From Haliea sp. (GTDB lineage: Bacteria; Pseudomonadota; Gammaproteobacteria; Pseudomonadales; Halieaceae): DNA of 64,000 nucleotides. The stretch spans positions 246,491-310,490 of the forward strand of contig JADJAL010000004.1 in NCBI GenBank assembly GCA_016704305.1. The letters run 5' to 3'. Shown here piece by piece: positions 28,195-37,024 of the stretch; the first letter of the stretch is position 1, and each line of letters starts with the position of its first letter. The notes beneath the pieces were generated by a model. That model was not told where the DNA came from and ran no database searches. It was given only the letters and a program-made list of their open reading frames with translations. A program made the translations under genes and the position numbers.

Positions 28195-29496
28195 TCATGT
28201 GCTGGCTTTGCACAGCAGTGCGTAGAACAGGCCATCCGGCCCATCGTGTGCAGGCAGCAGTTGACGTCCGCAAGCGACCTCCTCACCCCAGGCAACCGGC
28301 TCTTGCAACGCCGACGCGTCACCCTGCGTGCAGAGAAAGCGGTGCACTACCTGGCTGTTCTCCTCAGAAAATATCGAGCAGGTGGCGTAGAGCAGCGTAC
28401 CGCCGGGTTTCAACAGCGGCCACAATCCCTTGAGTATTTGCAATTGCTGGTCGGCCAGTTGTGCGATATCACTGCCACGCCGCAGCAACTTCACATCGGG
28501 ATGGCGGCGAATGACGCCGCTGGCGGTGCAGGGGGCATCCACCAGAATGCGATCAAAACTGGATGGCAGCATTTGTGGAGGTGGGTGCGCGGCGTTGCCG
28601 ACCACCAGCCTGGCCACAAGGTTAAGGCGGGTCATATTCTCCGCGACCCGTTGCATACGCCCCGCGTCAATATCCATAGCCACCAACTCGGCCAGCGCGG
28701 GTTGCACTTCAAGGATATGGCACGCTTTGCCGCCAGGCGCGGCGCAGGCGTCCAGTATTCGCTCCCCGGCGCGCGGCGCCAACAGCAGCGCTGCCATTTG
28801 TGCAGCCTCGTCCTGTACGCTGAGCATGCCGGTTGTAAAGCCGGGAATCGTCCACACATCCATCGGTCGGGTGAGTTGTAACGCATGCGGGCTCAGCGTG
28901 CCTGCGCTGGCATCGATACCCTGTCGCTGCAGGATGTCGAGGCACGCTTCACGCGACAACCGGCTACTGTTTACGCGCAGGGTCATGGGCGGCTGCTGGT
29001 TATTGGCGGCAAAAATTGTCGCGGCCTGCTCAGGCCATTGCGCCAGAATTTTGTCGTACAACCACTCGGGATGGCTGGCAACTGCGGCTGGATCCAATGC
29101 GAGCGCCAGGTGTTCCCGTTCGCGCAGGTAGCGGCGCAGGACGGCGTTGGTCATGCCCTTGGCCCAGGGCTTTTTCAGCACCCGCGTCGCGTTGACGGTG
29201 GCCGCCACGGCCGCGTGGTCGGGCACACGGGTGCTGTCCAACTGGTAGAGCCCACACAACAACAGCGCGGTGATGTCCCGGTCCTTGTCGCGCAGCGGCC
29301 TATCCAGCAGCTGCGCCAGCAGTGCCTGCAGGCGCGGCGCCTCGCGCAGGGTTCCGTAGCACAGTTGTTGCAACAGGGCGCGATCACGCTCGGCGACCAG
29401 ATCCTGCCTGCCGGGAAGCGTCTGGTTCAGCGACTGCCCGCCCAGCACGTCGCCGATCACACCGGCGGCGGCCGCGCGGACATCCAGCGGCATCAA
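28195..29496 (-). CDS. rsmB: 16S rRNA (cytosine-967-C5)-methyltransferase
   Basis: 433 residues. The N-terminal NusB-like RNA-binding domain covers about 1-140. The SAM-binding motif DACAAPGGKACHILE comes near residue 255. The catalytic cysteines are in VDAPCTASGVIRRHPDVK and LLYATCSIFSEEN. It methylates C967 of 16S rRNA. It starts inside the end of fmt (ATGA overlap), the conserved arrangement in Pseudomonas and E. coli. Confidence 0.96.
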   Translation of the reverse strand: MMPLDVRAAAAGVIGDVLGGQSLNQTLPGRQDLVAERDRALLQQLCYGTLREAPRLQALLAQLLDRPLRDKDRDITALLLCGLYQLDSTRVPDHAAVAATVNATRVLKKPWAKGMTNAVLRRYLREREHLALALDPAAVASHPEWLYDKILAQWPEQAATIFAANNQQPPMTLRVNSSRLSREACLDILQRQGIDASAGTLSPHALQLTRPMDVWTIPGFTTGMLSVQDEAAQMAALLLAPRAGERILDACAAPGGKACHILEVQPALAELVAMDIDAGRMQRVAENMTRLNLVARLVVGNAAHPPPQMLPSSFDRILVDAPCTASGVIRRHPDVKLLRRGSDIAQLADQQLQILKGLWPLLKPGGTLLYATCSIFSEENSQVVHRFLCTQGDASALQEPVAWGEEVACGRQLLPAHDGPDGLFYALLCKAST

Positions 29497-30206
29497 CCTG
29501 CGCTCGCGCTGGGCAAATCAAAGCGCCTGCCGGGTGCGAACTTCGCCTGGTGCGCACGGAGCAGCTCTTGTGCAGAAAGCGCTCGCCCGCCCTCCAGTTG
29601 CAGGACTTCCAGTGAGAGTGTGTACTCACCGCAGCAGACCACGATGCCCGCGTCATCGGCGCGCACTATCGTGCCTGGCGCTGCGGTTGAAGTAGCGGAG
29701 GGCTGCGGGTTTTTGGTGCGCGCGCCAATCGGACAGCTGGCGGTAGCAAGCATCGCCCCGGTGTCCAGCCCGGCATTCATCTGCATGATGGTGATACCCG
29801 TGTGCGTATCGCCGGCCTCAATGGCGCGCTGTATCGGCGCCGCCCCGCGCCAGCGTGGCAGTAGCGAGGCGTGTACATTCAGGCAGCCGTAGCGCGGCGT
29901 GTCCAGTACCGCCTGCGGCAGGATCAGGCCGTACGCCACCACGACCATGACATCGGCGGCCAGCTCCGCCAGTTGCTGCTGCGCGGCCGCGTCTTTCAGC
30001 GACGCCGGCTGGAACACCGGCAGTCCGGCGGATTCGGCGAGCTGCTTCACCGGGCTGGCGTGCAATTTCCTGCCCCTGCCCGCAGGTCGATCCGGCTGTG
30101 TGTACACGCCGACAAGCTGGTGTTCGCTGTCGATGAGGCGCGCCAAATGAACAGCCGCAAACTCGGGCGTGCCGGCGAACAGGACACGTAGCGCGGCATT
30201 TGCCAT
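29493..30206 (-). pseudogene. fmt: Methionyl-tRNA formyltransferase with an internal in-frame deletion
   Basis: Fmt formylates Met-tRNA for initiation and is normally about 315 residues; this copy has 237. The N-terminal catalytic part is complete to the active site: GTPEFAAVHL, LNVHASLLPRWRGAAPIQRA and GLDTGAML. After CPIGART the sequence jumps to a segment (NPQPSATSTAAPGTIV) that belongs to the C-terminal barrel. About 75-80 residues, covering the end of the Rossmann domain, the linker and the FNP-type loop, are absent. The frame is kept, and the C-terminus (EGGRALSAQELL, FAPGRRF) is normal. The junction is about 29712-29718. It starts 5 bp after def. Function is doubtful unless the gap is an assembly loss. 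Confidence 0.85.
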
Positions 30207-30211
30207 GGGCT

Positions 30212-30718
30212 TCAGGCGCGTTCGCGCTGGTCTTTTTCCAGCTTCTTGCGAATGCGTTGCCGCTTCAGCACAGACAGGTAATCGACAAACAACTTGCCGT
30301 TCAGGTGATCAACTTCGTGTTGCAGGCAGATCGCCGCCAGACCTTCCATCTGGATGTGGAACGGTTTGCCATCACGACCGAGTGCCGTCACGGCTACCCG
30401 CTGCGGACGACTGACTGTCTCGTAAAATCCCGGCACCGACAGGCAGCCCTCGTCATACTCGCCTTGCTCCGGGTCCAGCACGGTGACCTCGGGATTGATA
30501 AACACCAGAGGCTTGCTCTTGTCATCGGACACATCCATCACGAGCACGCGCTGGTGGACGTTTACCTGCGTCGCAGCGAGGCCAATTCCCGGCGCGGCGT
30601 ACATGGTTTCCAGCATATTATCGATCAGTGTGCGCGTGTCGTCCGAAACGTCTGCGACCGGCCTGGCCTCGGTGCGCAGGCGTGGATCGGGGAATTCAAG
30701 TATTTCCAGTAGGGCCAT
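30212..30718 (-). CDS. def: Peptide deformylase
   Basis: 168 residues with all three deformylase motifs: GIGLAATQVN near residue 45, EGCLSVPG (metal-binding Cys), and the HEVDHLNG helix with both metal-binding histidines and the catalytic Glu. It removes the formyl group from new proteins. It is first in def-fmt-rsmB-trkA-trkH and divergent from the LysM gene. Confidence 0.97.
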   Translation of the reverse strand: MALLEILEFPDPRLRTEARPVADVSDDTRTLIDNMLETMYAAPGIGLAATQVNVHQRVLVMDVSDDKSKPLVFINPEVTVLDPEQGEYDEGCLSVPGFYETVSRPQRVAVTALGRDGKPFHIQMEGLAAICLQHEVDHLNGKLFVDYLSVLKRQRIRKKLEKDQRERA

Positions 30719-31027
30719 GAGATTTTGTGTCTATCGGGAATAAATGTGGCTGAATTTGGCTGCGTGAATTAATAACATTTGGGCTTGCCAGCTCTAAATC
30801 ACAACAGCAAACTGTAAATAGTATACAGGCTGCGATGAAAGGGTGGCCAGCTCTGGGCGCTGCAGTACCAAACTCCCGTGTTTGCGTGCGCCGCGCCACT
30901 CTGGCCCAGTGACGGATCACAGTGCGGCGGTGCCATGACATCGCGCAACGGTCGGGGGCGGCCGTGAGCAGTGCGCCGATGACGGTGATTGGCGGATAAT
31001 AACCAGGCGACACAGGGACGCAAAACA
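30719..31027. other. Divergent def / LysM intergenic region
   Basis: 309 bp without a convincing gene. The first 110 bp next to def are AT-rich and should hold its promoter. The rest is GC-richer and leads to the LysM ribosome site. GCCAGCTCT occurs twice (30785-30793 and 30847-30855). CTGT-N9-ACAG at about 30811-30827 is one base too long for a LexA box. I see no defined operator or terminator. Confidence 0.5.
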
Positions 31028-32076
31028 ATGAGAGCAAGGCCACTAATGAGAATTAGGCCACTACCGGTTTGCCTGCTGTTGGCAGCACTGTTATTCAGCG
31101 CGTGGACGCTGGCAGCGGTGGAACTCAATGAAAATGTGCCGGAGACCTATATCGTCAAAAAGGGCGATACTCTCTGGGGCATTTCCGGTATGTATTTGAA
31201 AGAACCCTGGCTGTGGCCGGAGTTGTGGGACGCCAACCCGCAAATCGAGAACCCCCACCTGATCTACCCTGGCGATGAATTGTACCTGGTGTGGATAGAC
31301 GGCCGGCCGCGACTTCGCATGAACCGTGGGCGGGATGTCAAGCTGACTCCGGATATGCGCGTAATGCCGTTGAATCTTGCGATTCCCAACATTCCGCTGG
31401 ACCAGATCGGTCCGTGGCTGATCAGGAATCGCGTACTGGATGCACAAGAGGTTAACAACTCCGCCTACATAGTCGCCGGTGACGAGAGGCGTTTGATCAG
31501 CGGGCCGGGCGATACTATTTATGGCCGCGGCCCCTTCCCGGATGGCGAGCGGACCTACGGCATATATCGCGTTGGACAGAATTTTATCGATCCAGTGACG
31601 CAGGAATACCTCGGCTATGAGGTCAGGGACATTGGTAGCGCCAACCTGGTGAGCAGCAACCGGGACGACGTCACGCAGTTGACGATCACCCGTATCGCCG
31701 AGGAAGTGATGGATGGCGACCGTTTGCTGCCGCAGGAAGAGCGCATTTTGGACGCCAGCTTCCATCCCAAGGCGCCGGATCAGGAGATTGAAGGTGGTGT
31801 GATGATTGCCGTTGAGGGCGGCCTCACGCAAATCGGCGACATGAGCATCGTGGTGATCAACAGGGGCAAGCGCGAGGGCCTGCAAATCGGTGACGTGCTG
31901 GCCGTTTATCAGGCGGGAAAGCATATTTTGACAAAGTATCGCAGTCCAACGTGGCATTGCCGGACACCCGCGCCGGCCTTGCGATGGTGTTTGAGGCCTA
32001 CGAAAAAGTCAGCTATGCGGTCATCCTGAAAACCAGCCGACCGCTGAAGGTAAACGATCTGGTGAAAAACCCCTGA
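31028..32076 (+). pseudogene. LysM-domain exported protein, frameshifted near its 3' end
   Basis: Start ATG 31028 gives a signal peptide (PVCLLLAALLFSAWTLAA) and then a LysM domain (TYIVKKGDTLWGISGMYL to LIYPGDELYLVW, about 40-90). This is the peptidoglycan-associated LysM protein that normally precedes dprA. The frame fails in the T run 31926-31929. One added T would give HIFDKVSQSNVALPDTRAGL and continue to a natural stop at 32074-32076 (ending LKVNDLVKNP). As written, 34 unrelated residues end at 32029. A homopolymer error is the simplest explanation. The conserved domain itself is intact. Confidence 0.8.
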
Positions 32077-32157
32077 TCCCTGCGCCGGCTATCGCTTGCA
32101 GCGATGGTCGGAGGGTTTTGATCCGCCACCCGACAGACAGTACGTCAAGGATGATGT

Positions 32158-33057
32158 ATGAATGTTGCCCAAGCGAAGGCCGCAGCCCGGGCTGTCGGCG
32201 CCAGCGTCGTCGCGATTGACGACGAGCAATATCCCCCGTTACTGCGCGCAATCCATGATCCCCCGCCACTGCTGTATGTCCGCGGCGACCCGAGTTTCCT
32301 GCCGGATGCGCAACTGGCGGTGGTCGGTAGCCGTCGCGCCAGCCCCGCAGCACTGCGGGTAGCCGAGCTTCTGAGCGGCCAACTGGCCCGCGCCGGATTG
32401 CATATCTGTTCCGGCATGGCTATCGGCATTGATGGTGCTGCCCACCGCGGCGCGCTTGCGGCGGGCGGCAGGAGCGTGGCCGTCATAGCCACGGGCATAG
32501 ATCGCGTGTACCCGTATCGCCATCGAGCGCTGGCTTCGCAGCTTGAGGAGTGCGGTTGCCTTGTGACGGAGTTTCCGCCCGGTACGCCGCCGCTTAGGCA
32601 GAACTTTCCGCAGCGCAACCGCCTTATCAGCGGTATGTCGCTGGGGGTGCTGGTGATTGAAGCCGCACTGCCCAGCGGTTCATTGATCACGGCTGGCACG
32701 GCGCTTGAGCAGGGTCGGGAAGTGTTTGCGCTGCCCTGGTCGGTGCTCCACGAAGGTGGCCGGGGCTGCCTGCAATTGATACGCGACGGCGCCAAGATGG
32801 TACTTGCCGTGGAGGACATTCTCGAAGAGCTGGCTCCGCTGTATACGTTGCAGCAGCACCGCGTCGATGCTCCGTCCGCAGAGGTTGTGGCGCCGAGTAC
32901 ATCGTGGTTGCTGGGTTTTGTGGGTTTTGAGATGGTTACGCTCGACGAGTTGGTGCACAGGAGTGCGCGGCCGGTGGCACAAGTACTGGGAGAACTTTCG
33001 GTTTTGGAGCTGGGCGGCCAGGTGACGCGGATGGCGGGTGGTTATATTCGCTGTTAG
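32158..33057 (+). CDS. dprA: DNA processing protein DprA, N-terminal domain missing
   Basis: DprA loads RecA onto incoming single-stranded DNA in transformation. The Rossmann core is intact: LAVVGSRRASPAALR, CSGMAIGIDGAAHRGAL, NFPQRNRLISGMSLG and ITAGTALEQGREVFALP. The winged-helix C-terminus (FEMVTLDELVHRS) is also present. At 299 residues it is short by about 60-70. The usual N-terminal SAM-like helical domain is absent, because an in-frame TGA lies at 32152 and only 81 bp separate it from the LysM gene. A deletion, an assembly loss or a natural short form are possible. Confidence 0.85.
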   Translation: MNVAQAKAAARAVGASVVAIDDEQYPPLLRAIHDPPPLLYVRGDPSFLPDAQLAVVGSRRASPAALRVAELLSGQLARAGLHICSGMAIGIDGAAHRGALAAGGRSVAVIATGIDRVYPYRHRALASQLEECGCLVTEFPPGTPPLRQNFPQRNRLISGMSLGVLVIEAALPSGSLITAGTALEQGREVFALPWSVLHEGGRGCLQLIRDGAKMVLAVEDILEELAPLYTLQQHRVDAPSAEVVAPSTSWLLGFVGFEMVTLDELVHRSARPVAQVLGELSVLELGGQVTRMAGGYIRC

Positions 33058-33170
33058 TCATTGATTAGCGATTCGACGCTTGCCAAGTGGCCCCCAGTTC
33101 GCTAGATTTCGGCCTTTTTTACTGTTGTGGAGCCGCACCCGGCCTCTGCCGTGATCACTGGAGAAAAGAT

Positions 33171-33674
33171 ATGAGCAAGCCATTTGTAGCAATAGTGATG
33201 GGCTCGGATTCAGACCTGCCCGTGATGGAGGCCAGTTTTGCCGTGTTGCGTGCATTCGGAGTGGCATTCGAAGCGCGCATTACCTCAGCCCACCGCACCC
33301 CTGAAGCCACCAAAGCGTATGTGCAGGATGCCGAACAGCGCGGTTGCGCGGTGTTCATTGCCGCCGCCGGCATGGCCGCGCACCTGGCCGGCGCGGTGTC
33401 GGCGACAACCGTGAAACCGGTCATCGGCGTGCCAATGAATGCGTCACTGGATGGCCTGGATGCCCTGCTGTCCACGGTGCAGATGCCGGCGGGCATCCCC
33501 GTGGCCACGGTCGCTATCGGCAAGGCCGGCGCCAAGAATGCAGCCTATCTGGCGGTGCAGATGTTGTCGTTGAGCGACGCGCAACTCGCACAGGCGCTGC
33601 GCGATGAGCGCAACGCGAACGCGCAGGAAATCGACGCCAAGAACGCAGCCCTGCAGGCAACATTGAAAGGCTGA
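33171..33674 (+). CDS. purE: N5-carboxyaminoimidazole ribonucleotide mutase
   Basis: 167 residues from ATG 33171 behind GGAGAAAAG. The class I PurE motifs are present: VMGSDSDLPVME, ITSAHRTPEAT and FIAAAGMAAHLAGAVSA. It rearranges N5-CAIR to CAIR in purine synthesis. PurK, its usual partner, is not in the window. It is followed by tsaC after 2 bp. The 113 bp before it carry no gene. Confidence 0.96.
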   Translation: MSKPFVAIVMGSDSDLPVMEASFAVLRAFGVAFEARITSAHRTPEATKAYVQDAEQRGCAVFIAAAGMAAHLAGAVSATTVKPVIGVPMNASLDGLDALLSTVQMPAGIPVATVAIGKAGAKNAAYLAVQMLSLSDAQLAQALRDERNANAQEIDAKNAALQATLKG

Positions 33675-33676
33675 CC

Positions 33677-34243
33677 TTGTTGCCTCCCCCCAGCGGATTG
33701 CACTTGCAGGCGGCGGTCCGCGCGCTGCACCACGGTGGCGTGATCGCCTGCCCCACGGAAGCGGTGTGGGGACTCAGTTGTGATCCGGACAACGAAGACG
33801 CCGTCATGCGCCTCCTGCAATTAAAGAACCGGCCGGTCGCCAAGGGCCTGATCCTGGTGGCGGCTGACCAGCGACAGATCGACTTTTTACTGTCCGGGTT
33901 ATCCACCGAGCAGCGCCAAACGCTGTCAGACAGCTGGCCTGGACCGGCTACGTGGCTGATACCGCATCGGGGCAACGTGCCCCGCTGGGTAAGCGGCGCG
34001 CACGCCACGGTCGCGGTGCGTGTCAGCAGTCATCCGGCGGTGAGCGCGCTGTGCAGCGCGTGGGGCGGACCGCTGGTTTCCACCTCAGCCAACCCGGCGG
34101 GCGCGCGCCCGGCTGTCGAGGCGTACCAGGTGCGGCGGTATTTTGGCGACAGCCTCGACTACCTGTTGCCTGGCCGGGTTGGTGCAGCGCGGCGGCCGAC
34201 CGCTATCCGCGACCTGTGCAGCGGGCAAATAATCCGTCACTAG
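33677..34243 (+). CDS. tsaC: Threonylcarbamoyl-AMP synthase (TsaC/YrdC/RimN)
   Basis: 188 residues of the YrdC fold, starting at TTG 33677. The family motifs are GGVIACPTEAVWGLSCDP near residue 20, LKNRPVAKGLILV, and STSANPAGARP in the second half. It makes threonylcarbamoyl-AMP from Thr, bicarbonate and ATP for t6A37 in tRNA. The start-codon context is weak; a second TTG follows directly. Confidence 0.94.
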   Translation: MLPPPSGLHLQAAVRALHHGGVIACPTEAVWGLSCDPDNEDAVMRLLQLKNRPVAKGLILVAADQRQIDFLLSGLSTEQRQTLSDSWPGPATWLIPHRGNVPRWVSGAHATVAVRVSSHPAVSALCSAWGGPLVSTSANPAGARPAVEAYQVRRYFGDSLDYLLPGRVGAARRPTAIRDLCSGQIIRH

Positions 34244-34306
34244 TACAGTTAGCCTCGGGGCGTGCGTATAATGCGGCCCGACGAGTACCCTCGAGGACAA
34301 CTGGAC

Positions 34307-35236
34307 ATGCAGATCGAGCAGGTCAAAGCGTATCTTCTGCAGTTACAGGACAGCATTTGCGATGCCCTGGCAGCGGAGGATGGCGAAGCCGCCTTTCTTA
34401 ACGACGAATGGCAGCGTGTCGAGGGGGGTGGCGGGCGCAGTCGTGTGCTGGCAGATGGGGCCGTCTTTGAGCGTGCTGGTGTCAATTTCTCGCATGTTCG
34501 CGGGGCTCAATTGCCAGCTTCAGCCAGCGCCTCCCGTCCGGAACTGGCAGGTCGTAGCTACGAAGCGCTGGGCGTGTCCCTGGTCATTCATCCTCGCAAC
34601 CCGTACATTCCCACATCGCATGCCAATGTTCGACTGTTCGTGGCGAGCAAGCCGGGCGAGCAGCCGGTCTGGTGGTTCGGCGGCGGCTACGACCTCACCC
34701 CGTATTATGCGAACCGCGACGATTGCATCAGCTGGCATCGGGAGGCGGCGGCCGCCTGTGCGCCCTTCGGCGATGATGTCTATCCGCGCTTCAAGGCGTG
34801 GTGTGATGAGTATTTCTACCTTAAACATCGCGATGAGCCACGGGGTATTGGCGGCTTGTTTTTTGATGATCTGAACGAATGGGATTTTGACACCAGCTTT
34901 GCATTCATGCGGGCAGTGGGCGACTCCTACCTGCGCGCCTACCAGCCTATCGTGCAACGCAACAAGCTCCGACCCTACGGGGAGCGGGAGCGGCAGTTCC
35001 AGCTCTATCGGCGCGGTCGCTACGTGGAATTTAATCTGGTGTTCGATCGCGGCACCTTGTTCGGCTTGCAGTCGGGCGGTCGCACTGAGGCCATTCTGAT
35101 GTCCATGCCGCCGCAGGTGCGATGGGGGTACAACTACTCACCGGAGCCCGGCACGCCAGAGGCAGAGCTCACTGAATTCTACCTGCAGGATCACAACTGG
35201 TTGGCTGAAAGCCAACTCGAGAAGCACAGCTCATGA
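34307..35236 (+). CDS. hemF: Oxygen-dependent coproporphyrinogen III oxidase
   Basis: 309 residues from ATG 34307. The family segments are EDGEAAFLNDEWQR, IHPRNPYIPTSHANVR, WWFGGGYDLTPYYA, FKAWCDEYFYLKHR and YVEFNLVFDRGTLFGLQSGG. It converts coproporphyrinogen III to protoporphyrinogen IX with O2, so the cell has aerobic heme synthesis. It overlaps aroE by 4 bases, the same pairing as in Pseudomonas. Confidence 0.97.
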   Translation: MQIEQVKAYLLQLQDSICDALAAEDGEAAFLNDEWQRVEGGGGRSRVLADGAVFERAGVNFSHVRGAQLPASASASRPELAGRSYEALGVSLVIHPRNPYIPTSHANVRLFVASKPGEQPVWWFGGGYDLTPYYANRDDCISWHREAAAACAPFGDDVYPRFKAWCDEYFYLKHRDEPRGIGGLFFDDLNEWDFDTSFAFMRAVGDSYLRAYQPIVQRNKLRPYGERERQFQLYRRGRYVEFNLVFDRGTLFGLQSGGRTEAILMSMPPQVRWGYNYSPEPGTPEAELTEFYLQDHNWLAESQLEKHSS

Positions 35237-36069
35237 CCGATATCGACAGGTACGCTGTTTTCGGCAACCCGATCAAGCAGAGTAAATCGCCGGCTATTCA
35301 TGCGATGTTTGCCGAACAGTGTTCCCAGGCTATTTTGTACCGCGCGGTAAAGGTGGAACTCGATGGATTCGTGCGCGCAGCGACACATTTTTTTAACGAG
35401 GGTGGCTGCGGCTTGAACGTGACGGTGCCGTTTAAACAGGAGGCCTTCGCCTTCGCCCATCAGTTGAGCGCACGGGCAAGCAGAGCCGGTGCCGTTAATA
35501 TGCTCACGCGCACAGCCGACGGTATTATTCACGGCGAAAATACCGATGGCGTGGGACTGATCAGGGATCTCATCGCCAACCTGGGATGGACAGTTCAGGG
35601 CGCCCGCGTGTTGTTGGTAGGCGCCGGCGGTGCTGCTCGCGGCGTGTTGGAGCCGCTGTTGCGAGAGCGCCCGCAGGAACTTCTGATCGTCAACCGCACC
35701 GGCGCGCGCGCGACGCAATTGGCAGGTGAGTTTGCCGATCTCGGACCACTGGAGGGCGGCGCTTTCGACCTGATTGCCGCGCGGCAATTTGATCTTGTCA
35801 TCAACGCCACCAGTGCGGGCTTGTCGGGCGCGGTTCCGGAGCTGCCCGGCACGCTGCTGACGGAGCGCAGTTGTTGCTACGATATGGTTTACGGTGCCGA
35901 GCCGACGCCTTTCATGCGCTGGTCAGCCCATCACGCCGCTTGGGCGGTGGCGGACGGGCTCGGTATGCTGGTGGAACAGGCGGCCGAGTCGTTTTATATC
36001 TGGCGCAACAGGCGTCCGGTGACCGCCCCGGTGATCAACCAGCTGCGCGCCAGTATGAGCGCAAGCTGA
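35233..36069 (+). CDS. aroE: Shikimate dehydrogenase (NADP+)
   Basis: 278 residues. Shikimate-binding residues sit in FGNPIKQSKSPAIH and NVTVPFKQEA (catalytic Lys); GENTDGVGL follows. The NADP loop is VLLVGAGGAARGVLEPLL with NRTGARA after it. It reduces 3-dehydroshikimate in aromatic amino-acid synthesis. Its ATG overlaps the hemF stop. It is convergent with the gamma-carbonic-anhydrase gene. Confidence 0.96.
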   Translation: MTDIDRYAVFGNPIKQSKSPAIHAMFAEQCSQAILYRAVKVELDGFVRAATHFFNEGGCGLNVTVPFKQEAFAFAHQLSARASRAGAVNMLTRTADGIIHGENTDGVGLIRDLIANLGWTVQGARVLLVGAGGAARGVLEPLLRERPQELLIVNRTGARATQLAGEFADLGPLEGGAFDLIAARQFDLVINATSAGLSGAVPELPGTLLTERSCCYDMVYGAEPTPFMRWSAHHAAWAVADGLGMLVEQAAESFYIWRNRRPVTAPVINQLRASMSAS

Positions 36070-36078
36070 GCGTACGCC

Positions 36079-36645
36079 TCATGGAGTGGCCGACTCCAGC
36101 TCCGCAATATGCTGATCTTTCAGCTTCACGTAGTTGTTGGCGCTGTAGACGAAGTAGGACAGTTCCATGTCGCTCAGCGGCCGAACCTCGCGCGCCGGGC
36201 TGCCGGCATAGAGAAAACCGCTGCGCAGGATTTTTCCAGGCGTGACAAGGGCGCCGGCGGCGATTACGACGTCGTCCCCGACCACGGCACCATCCATTAC
36301 GGTCGACGACATGCCGACCAATACACGGTTCCCCACGCTACAGCCATGCAATATCGCGCCGTGGCCAATCGTGACGTCGCAGCCAATGTCCAGCGGCCAT
36401 CCGTCCGGGTTGAAGGGCCCGGCATGTGTAATGTGCAGCACGCAGCCGTCCTGCACGCTGGTGCGAGCACCGACCCGGATGCGATGCATGTCACCGCGGA
36501 TGGCGACCTGTGGCCAGATCGACACGTCATCCTCAAGAATTACCTGGCCCAGCACCACGGCGCTGGGATCGATAAGGACACGCTGGCCGATGCGCGGTGC
36601 GTGGCCCTGGAAACTGCGGAGATTCATCGGGTTGTAGTGTTGCAT
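36079..36645 (-). CDS. Gamma-carbonic anhydrase family protein (YrdA-like)
   Basis: 188 residues from ATG 36645, with ATG 36627 as an alternative. It forms a left-handed beta-helix with hexapeptide repeats (LIDPSAVVLGQVILEDDVSIWPQVAIRG). Potential zinc histidines are in VLHITH and IGHGAILHGCSVG. It belongs to the YrdA/CaiE group, whose members often lack strong carbonic anhydrase activity, so the enzyme role is not certain. The gene is commonly near aroE. It is divergent from yheV. Confidence 0.88.
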   Translation of the reverse strand: MQHYNPMNLRSFQGHAPRIGQRVLIDPSAVVLGQVILEDDVSIWPQVAIRGDMHRIRVGARTSVQDGCVLHITHAGPFNPDGWPLDIGCDVTIGHGAILHGCSVGNRVLVGMSSTVMDGAVVGDDVVIAAGALVTPGKILRSGFLYAGSPAREVRPLSDMELSYFVYSANNYVKLKDQHIAELESATP

Positions 36646-36733
36646 ACGTATGAACTCACGTCGGATTGCGCTGCTACAATAGCCAGCACGGAGGACCGAG
36701 GCCAGACCCCGGTTGCTGTTTGGAGGAGGAAGT

Positions 36734-37024
36734 ATGCAAGACTCGTCGCGCCGGCGCTTCATCGCCGGTGCTGTATGCCCCCGCTGCGCGCTGATGGACA
36801 AGATCGTCGTCGACCTGGACACGGATCAGCGGGTGTGCGTGAGCTGCGGTTTCAGCGAGGCCCGTCCCGGCCTGCCCGGTGAGGATGCGAAACATAAACC
36901 GGCTGAGCTCCTCACGCGTGTCAGCCGCGCCGCCGCGCGACGGGTGGAGACTCCGGCGCAGGCCATCACGCTCATTGACTCCCACACGACACGCGACAGC
37001 CTTGATGACGAGCCGCAGGGCTAG
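36734..37024 (+). CDS. yheV: YheV-family zinc-ribbon protein
   Basis: 96 residues from ATG 36734 behind a strong GGAGGA site (36722-36727). It has a treble-clef style zinc ribbon: CPRC near residue 16 and CVSC near residue 35, with RRRFIAGAVCPRCALMDKI typical of the YheV/DUF2387 family. The molecular role of the family is unknown. Its last bases overlap the end of the convergent downstream gene. Confidence 0.82.
   Translation: MQDSSRRRFIAGAVCPRCALMDKIVVDLDTDQRVCVSCGFSEARPGLPGEDAKHKPAELLTRVSRAAARRVETPAQAITLIDSHTTRDSLDDEPQG

Noticed and set aside
30811..30827. LexA-like CTGT-N9-ACAG near def
   Set aside because: The spacer is nine, not eight, bases and no SOS gene adjoins it.
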